Below the pieces are notes generated by a model, which was given only the letters and a program-made list of their open reading frames with translations, made no database searches and had not been told where the DNA came from. This document shows positions 11,896-22,924 of a DNA stretch of 64,000 nt, piece by piece; within the stretch, counting starts at the first letter, position 1; every line of letters begins with the position of its first letter. The stretch is from Piscicola geometra (taxonomy: Eukaryota > Annelida > Clitellata > Hirudinida > Piscicolidae). The stretch lies in assembly GCA_943735955.1 (NCBI GenBank), contig OX030960.1:1256634-1320633 (forward strand), written 5' to 3'. The translations under genes and the position numbers were made by a program.

Positions 11896-13330
11896 GTTGT
11901 AGATAAACTGCACACGAAAGAAAGCGCTCTGCATGTGTTAAATGCACATTTTCTTTTGCACATGATCTGCGTTTTATCCATTTTATTTTTACCTTTTAAA
12001 AATTGATATTTTATTGATATTGATATTTTTAAAATATCAAATTCCTAATGTTTGAAGCAAAACCTAAATATTAAAAATTCAGTTTATGTACTTTTTTTGT
12101 CTTTCACTTTTACTATTTTCGTCTCATTTTCGTTATAGAATGGTTAACATTAATGATTTATTTGAGAATCTTCCAGCTTGTTCTGTTCCTTTACATCTTC
12201 CAAAAGTTGGAAAAACTTATCTATATGTTTGGCAAGAAGATTCGAGAAAAAGTTATTGGAGGGCAGATGGTTATAGATGGCGGCAGTATGGGAGCCGAAA
12301 GTATGGAGAAAGAATAATCAAGAAAACATACTTTAAAGTGTTTGTTGGTCCCAACAGCACGTCAGGCGACTTCATTCGTACAGCATACAATCATCCAGAT
12401 AAGCCAAATTCTGTCGTCATCGAATATAAAGGGAACGAATTGATTGCTGCTCAATTCCCTCACGGCAATGCGAAATACTCAATCAAGAATTACGTTCGTA
12501 CGCAACCGCATGTTCTGCGAGACATCGAGTCTAATTCGTCTTCTGCACCTTCTCGTCTCTACCAGACGCTTGTTAGTTCCGGCGCTAATGAAGTCAACCA
12601 AGCAACAGGGTTCCTATAACAACCACCTCTCAAACACCACCCAACAAGACACAGGAATCAATCGTCAATGTCACTTCCTGTCTCATCCAAATTAATATCT
12701 GTGAGGTATTTTTTGTGGCTGTTCCGTACCAACAGAGACTGTGGTTGAATGTTTGTGTGTTGGATTGTGATGGGTGTCTGACGATTGTTTATACAAATTT
12801 TTTAAGTTTTTTGCAAAATTCTCTTGTCAAAACGAACTCGCGTAATTTTGTTTTTAACTTCTGTTTAAGGGGCTTACATTTCTTTAGTATGTGATTTAAA
12901 CTCTAATTTGAATAACTCCCACTTCTCAAACACCACCCAAATAGACGAAAGAATCCACCGTCAGTTTCACTTCCTGATTCCAATCTGCTTTGATTGTTAT
13001 AAATTGACTAAATAAATTTTTATATTTTAATATTTTAATAGTAATCTTAAATCGGTAAAATAAATTGTTATGTTTTAAAATCAGTTGAATAAATTGTTAT
13101 GTTTTAACTTTTTTTCTCATTTTTTAAAATTTGTAGACATTTTTTCAAAAATTGTAGAATAAAAATAATATTTTTATAGGTTTCTGCAAATAATTAAATA
13201 AATTTTTATATTTTAATTTTTTCAAATCTTTCTGCTTTTTACCACATCAATCCGCAGAATAAACTTGCAAAAGCAAATGTGCATTTAACACATGCAATGT
13301 GCTTTTTTTCGTGTGCAGTTAACCTACAAC
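11896..13330. mobile_element. DNA element with ~85-bp terminal inverted repeats
   Basis: The left end (11,896 to about 11,980) starts GTTGTAGATAAACTGCACAC. The right end (about 13,245-13,330) is its imperfect reverse complement, ending GTTAACCTACAAC. They share, in order, CTGCACACGAAA, GCATGTGTTAAATGCACATT and CTTTTGCA, which is too long to be chance. The interior holds one intact ORF (12,140-12,619) preceded by a splice acceptor, plus a local duplication of the sequence after its stop (about 12,625-12,690 and 12,918-12,985, both with TCTCAAACACCACCCAA). I could not identify a target-site duplication. No transposase motif is visible, so it looks non-autonomous or belongs to an unrecognised family. 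Confidence 0.65.
12140..12619 (+). CDS. WRKY/GCM/FLYWCH-superfamily-like DNA-binding protein in a TIR element
   Basis: A 159-residue frame starts at ATG 12,140. A splice acceptor (pyrimidine-rich, ending CGTTATAG) lies directly before it at 12,137-12,138, so a 5' exon may exist. Residues about 38-58 read SYWRADGYRWRQYGSRKY, strikingly like the DGYRWRKYGQK core of WRKY domains. They continue with KKTYFKVFVG and FIRTAYNHPD, then a block AAQFPHGNAKYSIKNYVRTQ. As I recall, similar uncharacterised proteins are common in aquatic invertebrates. WRKY, GCM and FLYWCH fingers are a related superfamily that occurs in Mutator-like transposases. Here no transposase domain follows. It is likely a DNA-binding accessory or leftover N-terminal module of a transposon protein. 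The zinc-ligand pattern is not obvious. Confidence 0.55.
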   Translation: MVNINDLFENLPACSVPLHLPKVGKTYLYVWQEDSRKSYWRADGYRWRQYGSRKYGERIIKKTYFKVFVGPNSTSGDFIRTAYNHPDKPNSVVIEYKGNELIAAQFPHGNAKYSIKNYVRTQPHVLRDIESNSSSAPSRLYQTLVSSGANEVNQATGFL

Positions 13331-14094
13331 CCCAATTATCACAAGAGCGTAGCATGAAGCTTCTAAAGGCCCAACCATCATAACTCCCAACCATCCCAAC
13401 ACTCAAATAAGTGTATAAAAAAGAATTGGTTGGAAAGATATTTTAACAGTCTACAATTATCTGAATTCAAATCTCTAATTTTTTTCATTTGTTTTTATTT
13501 CAAATAAGCGAGTATGGAAAGTTTCATCAATATACGAGAGTTATGAAAAAGTTATAATAAAAAGTTAGATTTTCAAAGTCAGGTCCATGAAACACATGTA
13601 GATATATTTGGACTAATCAGATTGGTTGTTTCTATCTTCGAAACTGCACGTAAAATCGCCCACTCTGATTGGATGATAGCTCTTGCAGGTTTTTCCGTTA
13701 GTTCTGCCTGAAGTTTGTTGGCTGATCAAACTTGAACTTTCTCAATTTCCCACTAGATGCTGCTTATGAATGTTGACATAGCGGCTTGATCACTTTTCCG
13801 TTTGCAATATGGCAACGAGCCTTGAGGGAACGATTACAGCATCTCCATATTTCCTTCTGCTCAGTGGTTCTTTCTCTACTGTAAAGATAGCCATTGTAGG
13901 TCAGCATTCTTTTCTCTTCTCAGATTTTTAAAATTCCATAACCATATCTAATAACTTTAAACGAGAGAAAACAGTATTTTGAGTCTCGCGTGGGTGTATA
14001 TAGAAGTCCTCGAATGATCGAGAAAAGTTCAGTTGAATGTATTGTTATGAGGGTCAGGGATAGGTTAGTGTGGATCCTAATAAACTGTACAAGA
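13331..14094. other. No gene seen
   Basis: AT-rich sequence without coding signal or clear repeat match inside the window. Confidence 0.4.
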
Positions 14095-14245
14095 AAATTT
14101 GCGGTTGTGATGTTTGGGCGCTGTGATGGTAAGGCGTTTTGATGTTTTGACGTTGTGGAGATTGGGCGTTGGGATGGTTGGGCGTTGTGATAGTAAGGCG
14201 TTGCAATGTTTGGTCGTTGTGGGGAGTGGGCGTTGTGAAGGTGAG
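14095..14245. repeat. Degenerate G/T-rich minisatellite
   Basis: Around ten imperfect copies of a unit of about 14-16 bases close to GGGCGTTGTGATGGT. The minus strand therefore shows a repetitive frame (NAHSPQRPN, NAQPSQRPI, NALPSQRPN), which is a by-product of the repeat. Confidence 0.7.
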
Positions 14246-14435
14246 CGAGCTTTGTCTTTAAGATAATTGTGCGTTGTGAAGCGAACCCAACATTTGTAAA
14301 CAAAATCTCATTTTCCAAAACTTTTATTTTTGCTTCAAAATGTACATTTGTTTTGATTTAATTATGAAACTTAAATTGTCATCGTTAAAAACAATTTTTT
14401 GTTTTTGATATAAATTATTTATGTTGGATACAAAA

Positions 14436-14630
14436 TTTAGGCTCAATTTCGGTTTTGGCTGAAAATGTGGATTAAGTTTCGACTTAATTCCGGTTTTGGC
14501 CGAAACTGTAATTTCAATTTTGGCCTATTCTTGGTTTTGTCCCAAACTAATATTTCAGTTTCGGCTTAATTTCGGTTTTAGACGAATTAAAAATATCAGT
14601 TTCGGTCGGTCTCTAGTCGTATACCTTGGA
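14436..14630. repeat. Probable hAT terminus with subterminal repeats
   Basis: Several degenerate copies of TTTCGGTTTTGGCCGAAACT-like sequence end at GGTCGGTCTCTA (14,610-14,621). Reversed, that end is TAGAGACCGACC, the same style as the TAGAGGTCGGAC ends of the intact hAT pair. hAT elements typically carry such clustered transposase-binding repeats next to short TIRs. The partner end was not found. Confidence 0.45.
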
Positions 14631-14634
14631 AACA

Positions 14635-15255
14635 TTGTTCAATTTTTGGTTAGCGGATGCCAAAATGGCAGCCGCTTAAATAAATTTGGGGAATAAACGG
14701 TTTTGGGTATAGTATATTAAAATATTAAAATCTTAAGTCTAAATAAAAATAATATTTTATTAATCAGAATGTTTTTGTGCGAATGTTGGTTTTTTTGAAT
14801 CTGTCAAAGAATGGCCGCAGCAGACCAAGATGGCCACAGGGAATCAAGTGATCTGCGACATAAAAGAAAACGCTTTCCATAGCAGCAGCAGTTCCAGTGT
14901 TGGCAGCAGCCTCGGCAACAGTGGCAAGACAGAAAATTGAGAAAAATGATGATTGTGTTTTGTGGTTATGAGAATGATGTAGTGATGATTGTGCTGTGTT
15001 ATAAATGTTTGTGCTGTGGTGATGATTGAATTTATTATTGGTGGAGATAGTGATTCTGTTGCGTTGATTGTCACGGTGGTGTGGGTGAAGTTGGATTATT
15101 GAGGTTGATTGTTTGTTTTTTATATTTAAATTGATATATATACATATATTGGTGGGAGTCTGAGAACCGTTTTATTTAACAAATTTATTTGAAAGCGCTT
15201 TTGATTTAGAAAAAAACGCTATATAAATGGCTGTGATTGATTGATTTTTTCCCTA
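14635..15255 (+). repeat. Dispersed repeat family A, copy 1
   Basis: It matches 48,520-48,925 in inverted orientation. Shared landmarks are GCGGATGCCAAAATGGCAGC, the AATGGCCGCAGCAG/AAGATGGCC block (about 14,810-14,835), and a 3' end with CGCTATATAAATGGCTGTGA followed by TTGATTGATT. The GCGCTATATAAAT plus ATTG-repeat ending resembles the 3' ends of several LINE/SINE pairs here, so this is probably a retroposed element. A third diverged fragment lies at 60,690-60,850. Confidence 0.6.
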
Positions 15256-15514
15256 CCTGCAACTGATTGATCATTTATTTCTAAAAATTCAAAGTCTAAT
15301 GTAAAATAATCTAAAAAACATATTTACTTAAATAGTTTATGATTTTTTATTTTTTAACTTTTTGAAATGAGTTTCACACAAGTAATATTTACCCAAATTA
15401 TATTATGTCTTTGTAATAAACATCAGTTATTAATATTACAACTCTATGGTGAATTGGCAAGTTTTGTGTTTTACAGATTTGCATAAAAAGCAGTTGAATT
15501 AACTTTTTTCCATC

Positions 15515-18500
15515 ATGACGGTAGAAAGTTTGGAAGAAACCGTTAAAGACGTGGAAATGAAAGATGTAGAAAATGAAGAAACTGTTAAAGAAGAGCCTAA
15601 AATTGACCCTGATGCAGTCACATTAGAAGGTATTAAATCAGATTAATATAACTAAATAAACTTTTATTATAGTATTTTTTTATATATTCAACTTTATTAT
15701 CAAATTCATCTGAATAACGTCGATTTTTAAAATGCTGAAATTCACTGCACATTTTAACTGACCGTTTTCGCTATGTACAGTGAAAATTAGTTCAGCTGTA
15801 AGTAAATATCTTACTTATTAAGATACTGGTTAAATCTGTTACATTAATATTCATAAAAATTGAAATTTTCTACTATTGCATTTAGATGTTTAAAAGTAAA
15901 TCAGAAGCTTTTAAAATAGGAAGAGACTATTCTTTGGCCAATTTTATATAAGTGAACCTATACTTATGATTCGAATTTTAGTAAGTAAGATACTTTTTGA
16001 ATAATTAATTATAGATATTTAAATTCAAATTTAATTTAATGAATATTTACTGCATAGAAAATGTACAAAGAAAGGCTACAAAAATGCTACCTTATCTAAA
16101 ACTTTTAGTCTAAAAGGCAAGATTTATAGTGATAGGCTTAAAGCAATTAATTTGCCAACATTAAAATACTGAAGACTTTGAGGAGACATGATCGAAACAT
16201 ATAAAATACTTAATAATAAATATGACAGTAAAATAACAAAGATATTATTACACTTAATACAAGGCGATCAAAAGGAGATTTATTAAAATTATAAAAAATA
16301 GTGGCAAAAGAATACAAGAAAAAACAATTAGACACAAAGAATGGTAAAAGTTCAATATAGCTTGCCTGATGATATCGTAAAAGCTGAAAATACAGATAAA
16401 TTTATAAAAAATAAGTTAAATACTGGGAAAATCATTTCATGATGTATAACTTTAATTGCGATTATGACATAATAATAAAATAATTTATATACATACACAA
16501 ACAAGTTTGAAGATAAATACAAAGTTTAAATTACATTTTTATTAAATACAATATAATTTCATCTTGGGGGAACCCAGTTGCTCAAGATGGAGTTTTTAGT
16601 GTTCATGTTTAAAGTAAAAAAACTTGTTTTTATTTATTTATTTATTCTTATGTTTGAGTTCACATAACTATAAAAGGTATCAATATAATGGCTGGATACC
16701 ATGGGTGGCGATCCTGGGGGGGGGGGTCTTGGGGTCAGGACCCCCACTTTTTTAGTAGGAAGGTCCAGCCTAATGGGACCCTTCTCTCCCCCCTCCCCAA
16801 TTTTTTAAATTTCACAATTTAAAATTTAAAATTTTGATATGAGCATAATCGTCAACCATGGCATTAAAGTGAATGTTTATACAGTAATACATTGTGAGTA
16901 TGTGTAGTTATAGTGATAGCTGTCTGAAACAAAAATATTCTTTTCTTACTTAAATACTCCTTCACCTAGTTTTTATATCAATATGGCGTAGGCGGAAATC
17001 CTGAAGGGATCTTGGGGTCCACCTTTATAACGACTCCCTCACTCTTTTAAAAACACACATTTATCAACTCTCATTTTTATACGAATCTAATCATTAACCA
17101 TAAGATAAGAAATACAAATACAGTAATACATTTTAAGTATGTATAGGCAGCGATGCTAGGGGGGACCTGGGGTCCATCTCAACATGGAGCTCCCTCAGTT
17201 TTTCAAATACAATAATTTCTCAACTCCTATCTTAATACAAGCATAATCGTCAACCATGGCATGAAACAGAATTTTGTTCAGTAATATATTTTGGGTAGGC
17301 GTAGTTATAGTGATAGCTGCCTGAAGCAAAATTATTCTTTGCTTACTCTAATATTCATCCACCTACTCTTCTTTTTATATTTATAGATTCAAATTATTAA
17401 AATATATTTATAAAAATTAAAGTTCTGATTTTTCAATTTTTGCAATGTTCGCAAGCAGACATTCAGGATGCTTTTCAGAAAAAATCGGTTCACTTTTTGT
17501 AAGCAGACGGATTTACATTTTTATAAAAAGCCATTCATATTGTGTTACTTATTCTGCATGGACGATGTTCAATTTTTCAGTTTACATTTCTATGAGTTGC
17601 AGTTTTTTAAAAACATGATCTAAAAATTTTGATATATGTTAATATAAATCAAATTATCCTTCCAAAAAATTCAATTTGTTTGTCTTTATCCGTTTATAAT
17701 TATTTTAAAAAATTATTTATAAATATTATTTTTTAAAATTATGACTAAGATTCAAACTTGGGTTGCCAGATTCATAGTCCCGAATGCAAACTATTATATT
17801 ATTAAAACTAAAAATTTCACTTATAAAGATATAAATAGTGGGGTGGGGCATCGATTTAAACATTTCAAAACGTCCACTTAGGACATGATTAACACTAACA
17901 ATACAACCAGTTTGAGGCACAAATTGTTTTTTGATGTCAAAAATAACCCCCCCCACCCACGATTGAAAAAAACAGACATAATGGAGATGTTAAACCTTTT
18001 ATTCACTAGAAAAACTTTATCAAACTTTTTTGTTTTGTTTTTTTTATATATTTTAGTCTTTCTTGGTTCATTCCTTCATTGAGGAAAAAATTTTAAACTT
18101 CTTTTTCAGTGAAAGGATCATCTTTTGATTTTAAAAGGCATAAAAGTCCAAGTCTTTTTCGCTTCTTTCTATAAACCAGCTTTTTTTTCAATTTTGCGTT
18201 TATTTTAAACTAAGCTTTTTTTTTCTTTTTGACTTTTTGTGCTTGATCCGTTGCTATGAAGCCTCCGAAAGATGGGATCTGTCCATCTCTAGGCTGCTGG
18301 TTCTTTATAGGATGATGGATCTACTGACTGCATTCAATTTACTAGTTTCTTTAGTCTATGGTTCACCTTACCACACTGCCTCTTCATTCCAAGGTTGTGA
18401 ACAAGATTGTCATAAATTTCAAAAGCCTGCTCATTGATTGGGTATTCAATAGGTAAGGCCACTTCATCAATGTCCTAGTCTTTCTTTTGCCTATCTAAAA

Positions 18501-20898
18501 CCGTCTTGAGAAGGAGCTGCATAATAAAAATTAACTTACTCCAAGTGCTCAATTGCTGCTTCTGACAGCAAGTGCACATCCGAGCAGGAAAAAACCACAA
18601 GAACAACTTGAAATAGGGAGGTTCCATAACTTCTCTGACTAGACAGCCTTGTCGATTGTTTATTTGTGGGTTTTGGCTTGAGAACTCAGTGAGATCATTA
18701 AAGGGGTGAATAAGAATTGTTGTTGCCTTGGAACTTGTTGTTTTTGTAAAAAAATAGCTCATTGGATACCATTCTTTGCTCAAGGTAGAGGAGAAACTCA
18801 TTGAATCAGTTCCAGGGTTTGGCTGACTTCGGGAGCCACCAGCTGAAAACACATGTCAAGTGCATGTCCAACTACACTAGAATTTTTTCTATAAACGTTT
18901 ATTTTTACCATAAAACTTTTTAAAACCTGATATATCCTTATATTCATTTCAACCATATGCAGAACTCTATTCATGCCACTGCTGAAGCCAAGTGTAGTGT
19001 GGGCAACAAAAATATTTTTTTCTAATATTTATAATATATTATATTAAGTAATATTTTTAGTAACCTCATTATCGTAAAATTTGAGTAAATTAAATTACCT
19101 AGGGGTTTCTTTTTACATGAAAGCGCTGAGCCTTAAGCCTAAATTTTTGATATAGTTTTTTGGGTGTGGGAGGGGGGGGGGGGTTTTCTCACCAAAAGTA
19201 CCAACATCAAATATTAAATATTCATGAAATGAACCATATTCCAAGTGGACGTAACGAATTTCCAAGTTTTCGATTTTTTTGCCTACCTTTGTCCCCTCTC
19301 TAATATAAAAAGCGTTTTTCACTGTAAATATCAAAATCACCGTGAATTCCACTTTACATATAATCTAAGTTTTAAATTTGTTTATTCATTTTATTTTCAG
19401 ATATTCGGCAAAACATAAAATTGATAGAAAAGGCAGTGGTAAGCAAAGAACCAAGGTTTACTTTGCGTGTGTTAAGAACGCTTGTTACATTGAGAAAGCG
19501 TTTAAATTCAAATGTACTTAGGAAAGCTTTCCTTGCTCACTTGCCTGCAAGCAGCTGGAAGGTTCTCTTGGAAAACCTCGATGAACCCATGGACACAGAG
19601 GATTCTGTCAAAGGAAAAATAAATAAAAATACTCCAAATAACCTTCTGGTTGAGACAGACATCTTCTTGCACCTTCTTTTGCTTATTTTTCTTATTGACA
19701 GTGGCAAGCTCTCTGTGTTGATCAAGTGCTCAGAAGATTTGATGAACAAGCTCAAACGCCAAAACAGGCGCAGTTTGGATCCAATTGCTTCGCGCTGTTA
19801 TTTCTTCTTCTCAAGGGCTTACGAGCTGAACAACAAGCTGGATGAAGTGAGAGACTTCTTGAATGCTCGCTTGTGCACCAGCACTCTAAAGTCAGACATC
19901 CACTCGCAGGCTTCTCTCTTCAATCTTCTCTTGCGCAACTATTTGCATTTCAACCTCTATGATCAGGCAGCCAAACTAATTGCCAAATCAACCTTCCCTG
20001 AAAGCGTTTCGAACAATGAGTGGGCGAGGTACTTGTACTACCGTGGTAGGGTTAAGGCCATCCAACTAGACTACTCTTCAGCACACTCTGATCTAGTGGA
20101 AGCTCTCCGCAAGGCTCCACAGCACACTGCAGTCGGTTTCAAACAGACAGTGCAGAAGTTTGTGATCACAGTGGAGTTGTTGCTTGGGGAGATTCCTGAG
20201 AAGGTGACATTTAGACAACCTTTCTTCAGGAAAACACTTCAGGCCTACCTGCAACTGACCCAGGCTGTGCGCACTGGAAACCTAGCATCGTTTAACCAGG
20301 TGCTCGATGCCAACCAGCAGAAGTTTGAGTTGGATGGCACTTCATCGCTCATCATGCGACTGCGTCACAACGTTATCAAGACCGGAGTACGCATCATCAG
20401 CCAGTCCTATTCAAGAATCTCGCTGGCAGACGTCGCCAAGAAGTTGCAGCTGGGCAGTACTGAGGATGCTGAGTTCATTGTTGCAAAGGCGATCAGGGAT
20501 GGAGTGATAGAGGCTCTGATCGACCATGAACACAAGTTCATGCAGTCAAAGGAAAATGCAGACATTTACAGCACCAACGAACCCATGGCTGCCTTCCACC
20601 AACGCATCAACTTCTGTCTCAACATCCACAACCACTCCATCAAGGTACATTGTGTTTTTAAGATGCACTCTTTATAATTGGCTGATGTATTTTCGAAATA
20701 CAGGCGATGAGATTTCCACCAAAGTCCTACAACAAAGACTTGGAGTCTGCCGAGGTTACATCTTTTAGCACATTAAATGATCTTCTAGTATTTAACGTCA
20801 CGTACATGATTGCATTACCACAGGAAAGAAGGGAGAGGGAGCAGCAAGAGTTGGAGAGTGCCAAGGAAATAGCTGATGAAGACTTTGATGACTTTTAG
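15515..20898 (+). CDS. PSMD3: 26S proteasome non-ATPase regulatory subunit 3 (RPN3)
   Basis: Four coding exons with consistent phase: 15,515-15,629, 19,401-20,644, 20,704-20,754 and 20,824-20,898, all with GT/AG introns. They encode 494 residues, slightly shorter than the human protein (534). The N-terminus is acidic and Lys/Glu-rich. The body is alpha-helical repeats leading into a PCI domain, whose winged-helix part (about residues 370-410) reads [14 protein letters not shown]. The C-terminus ends in the acidic DEDFDDF typical of the family. RPN3 is a lid subunit of the 19S regulatory particle and helps assemble the lid through its PCI domain. An AATAAA lies at 21,052. Intron 1 (3.8 kb) is filled with repeats; introns 2 and 3 are only 59 and 69 bp. 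No break was seen and the gene looks functional. Confidence 0.97.
16055..16505 (+). pseudogene. Decayed CR1-type LINE 3' end in PSMD3 intron 1
   Basis: It aligns by eye to the CR1-like fragment at 22,925-23,785 in the opposite orientation. Shared blocks are AAAATGCTACCTTATCTAAA, GGAGACATGATCGAAACATA and GATATCGTAAAAGCTGAAAA. Frameshifts and stops break the reverse-transcriptase C-terminal frame throughout. It is transcribed in sense with PSMD3 as intron. Confidence 0.8.
16690..17350. repeat. Three imperfect ~200-bp tandem units in PSMD3 intron 1
   Basis: Three successive units share CATAATCGTCAACCATGGCA (first at about 16,843, last at about 17,244; the middle one near 17,090 is diverged), then a CAGTAATACATT block and, in units 1 and 3, GTTATAGTGATAGCTG. 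G-runs (for example 16,718-16,727) separate them. Probably a decayed element that expanded locally. Confidence 0.6.
17845..19245. repeat. Dispersed repeat family R, copy 2 (in PSMD3 intron 1)
   Basis: Same orientation as copy 1 at 3,690-5,110 and similar over its length, including CGTCCACTTAGGACATGATT (17,870-17,889), the GGATCTACTGACTGC block (18,319) and the GGGTGTGGGAGGG end. It contains a 125-codon minus-strand frame (18,475-18,852), which copy 1 does not keep open. No domain was recognised in it. Confidence 0.7.
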
Positions 20899-21290
20899 GT
20901 CGTCCCTGAGGGTTTCTGAGTTCTTTAGATAGAACATAAATGTTGGGAATTTCCTGTGGATTACATTTGAGTGAATGGACTTGAAGGATTCAAGTTTGAT
21001 AATAATTAAATTATTATTATAATAAGGTTTCGTTATCTGAAGGTTTGAAATAATAAATTTTGTACTAATGAACTAATGCTTTGAAGCATTTTCTGGTTCG
21101 TTTTATATACGGCAAATGATTCATAATAAATATCTCTGTCGGAACTGTCTTAATTTCTTTCTCCACTACATATGGGTTTGGGCATCTGAGATACTTGCTC
21201 CAAAACTCTTGAGGTCTTTTCGAACTCCTAAAACTTCTCTTATGCGAACCCTCCTAAGAACGGAATTCTCCTAATCGAAGGATTTCAAAA
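20899..21290. other. PSMD3 3' UTR and intergenic
   Basis: Contains the likely polyadenylation signal AATAAA at 21,052-21,057. No gene. Confidence 0.5.
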
Positions 21291-22097
21291 GGGGCCATCC
21301 ATAAAAGACGTCCACAAATTTTTGCTTTTTTTCACATCTCTTCCCCCCTTGTCCACTTTTGACTTAACCCCTCTCCCCACCCCCCTAGTTGTGGACGTCC
21401 TAAACATATAATTTTTTTATTATTATTTTTTTAGTCTATATCGTTCACAGCTTGACAGACGCAGGCCATGTTACAATGGTTCTAGGAACCATGGTCCTTA
21501 TGCGCCGAGACGCCACTCCACACGACGTACACATCTCTCAATGCATACGTCGCAAACACCGAACTTAAATCAATGAATATTTTGGAAAAATTTACAACAA
21601 TATAAAGAGTGTGTTTATAATGGGTTTAAAAATATTTGTTTAGAAATTCCAATTATTTTTAGGAAAAATTCTTAATGAAATAATAACTTCAAAATCCTTT
21701 TAGTAAATCAGTGTAATAAAAATGTTATAAACTAATTATCCACCATCGTTCAATCAACAGAAAATTCTAATTTTTAAGAATTTTTATTACAGATTTTATT
21801 GTATTTGACAAATCAAACTTTAACAACATATTTAAAAAATAATATTCAAGCGTATTAATTATTATTGAACCTTTCGTTTCTAAATATTACTTGTTTGTGA
21901 AAGATTGTTTGGGTTTGCATCGCAACTCTTGTCATTAAACTATAAGTAGTTTGCAGTAAATCTATGCAAAACTACTGCACTCAAAATACACAACGATTTG
22001 GATATCCACTTTGTCCTAAACCCCCTACCCCCCTTGTCCACTTTTTGCTGAACACCCCCTCCCCCCTTTTGTGTGGACGTCTTTTATGGATGGCTCC
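21291..22097. mobile_element. Non-autonomous TIR DNA transposon
   Basis: The left end reads GGGGCCATCCATAAAAGACG (21,291-21,310) and continues with TCCAC. The right end is the inverted match CGTCTTTTATGGATGGCTCC (22,078-22,097). The inverted similarity continues inward into C-rich/G-rich blocks around TTGTCCAC. Flanking bases AAAA and AAAG allow a short target duplication of about 3 bp, not certain. The interior has no transposase and carries a SINE at 21,430-21,565. The GGGGCCATCCATAAA-type terminus is a widespread style among invertebrate DNA elements; the superfamily is not assigned. Confidence 0.7.
21430..21565 (-). mobile_element. 5'-truncated SINE nested in the TIR element
   Basis: It matches the body of the SINE at 506-635, including GTCTATATCGTTCACAGC, ACCATGG and CACACGACGTACACATCTCT, in the same orientation with the A-rich tail at its left edge. 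The tRNA-like head is missing. Confidence 0.75.
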
Positions 22098-22924
22098 AAA
22101 GGAGGTATTGTTTTTGCCTTGAAAACACCTCTCAAGAACAGAAACCTCATAGTAAGGACATGCTTATACGTAAAATTTAACCCTTTTACGCGGAATTTTG
22201 AGCTTTTTAAAATAATTAGTATCCGTGCACGTCCCTGATCACTTAATATCTATTTTCCATTCAAGACTTAAGTACACACCTTTTTATTGAGTAGGCTTAC
22301 AAATGTTGATGTTTATTCTACATTCATTGAGTGAAAAATGTTTTAAAAATCAGCATATTAGATGCAATAATATAGGTTTACAACAATAAATAAATAACAA
22401 TCAACTGTGGCTTTAAAACTGACAATCCAATTGAAAATATATCTGCTGATGATGTTGATGAACATGCGGTTGGTTTTCTATTGCCGAAAAATTACACACT
22501 TAGTGAATATGCAGCGGATTGTTTAATTCTCAAATCTTAAATCTCGGATGCATGCATCGGATTGATAGGATTAAGAAGGATTAAACAACGGCATTAGAGA
22601 AAATGTAGGAGGTAAACAAGAAAATGGTTTTACACTTTCTAACATCGATAGCTGTAAAATAAATTTATGATTTAAACAATAACTGTTACGCGAATTATAA
22701 TTTTTGACCAATAAACTTTTTTTAAAATTTCTTTTAGGCTAAAAGTTTTAGGACGGTTAGAAGACTAAAGATTGTGTTCTGTAATAAATTTCAACGTGAA
22801 AAAATACTCATTTTATATATTTATTTATTTATATGCGTTAATCCAGATTTGCCTACAGTGTCTTTCTATATTTAGGTTTTTAATTTTAAAAAAGCTTGCT
22901 TTATGTATTATCATGTATGTATTT
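22098..22924. other. No gene seen
   Basis: AT-rich sequence without recognisable coding or repeat content. Confidence 0.4.

Noticed and set aside
13920..14318. 132-codon minus-strand ORF rich in NAxxPSQRPN repeats
   Set aside because: It is a by-product of the degenerate G/T-rich minisatellite on the plus strand.
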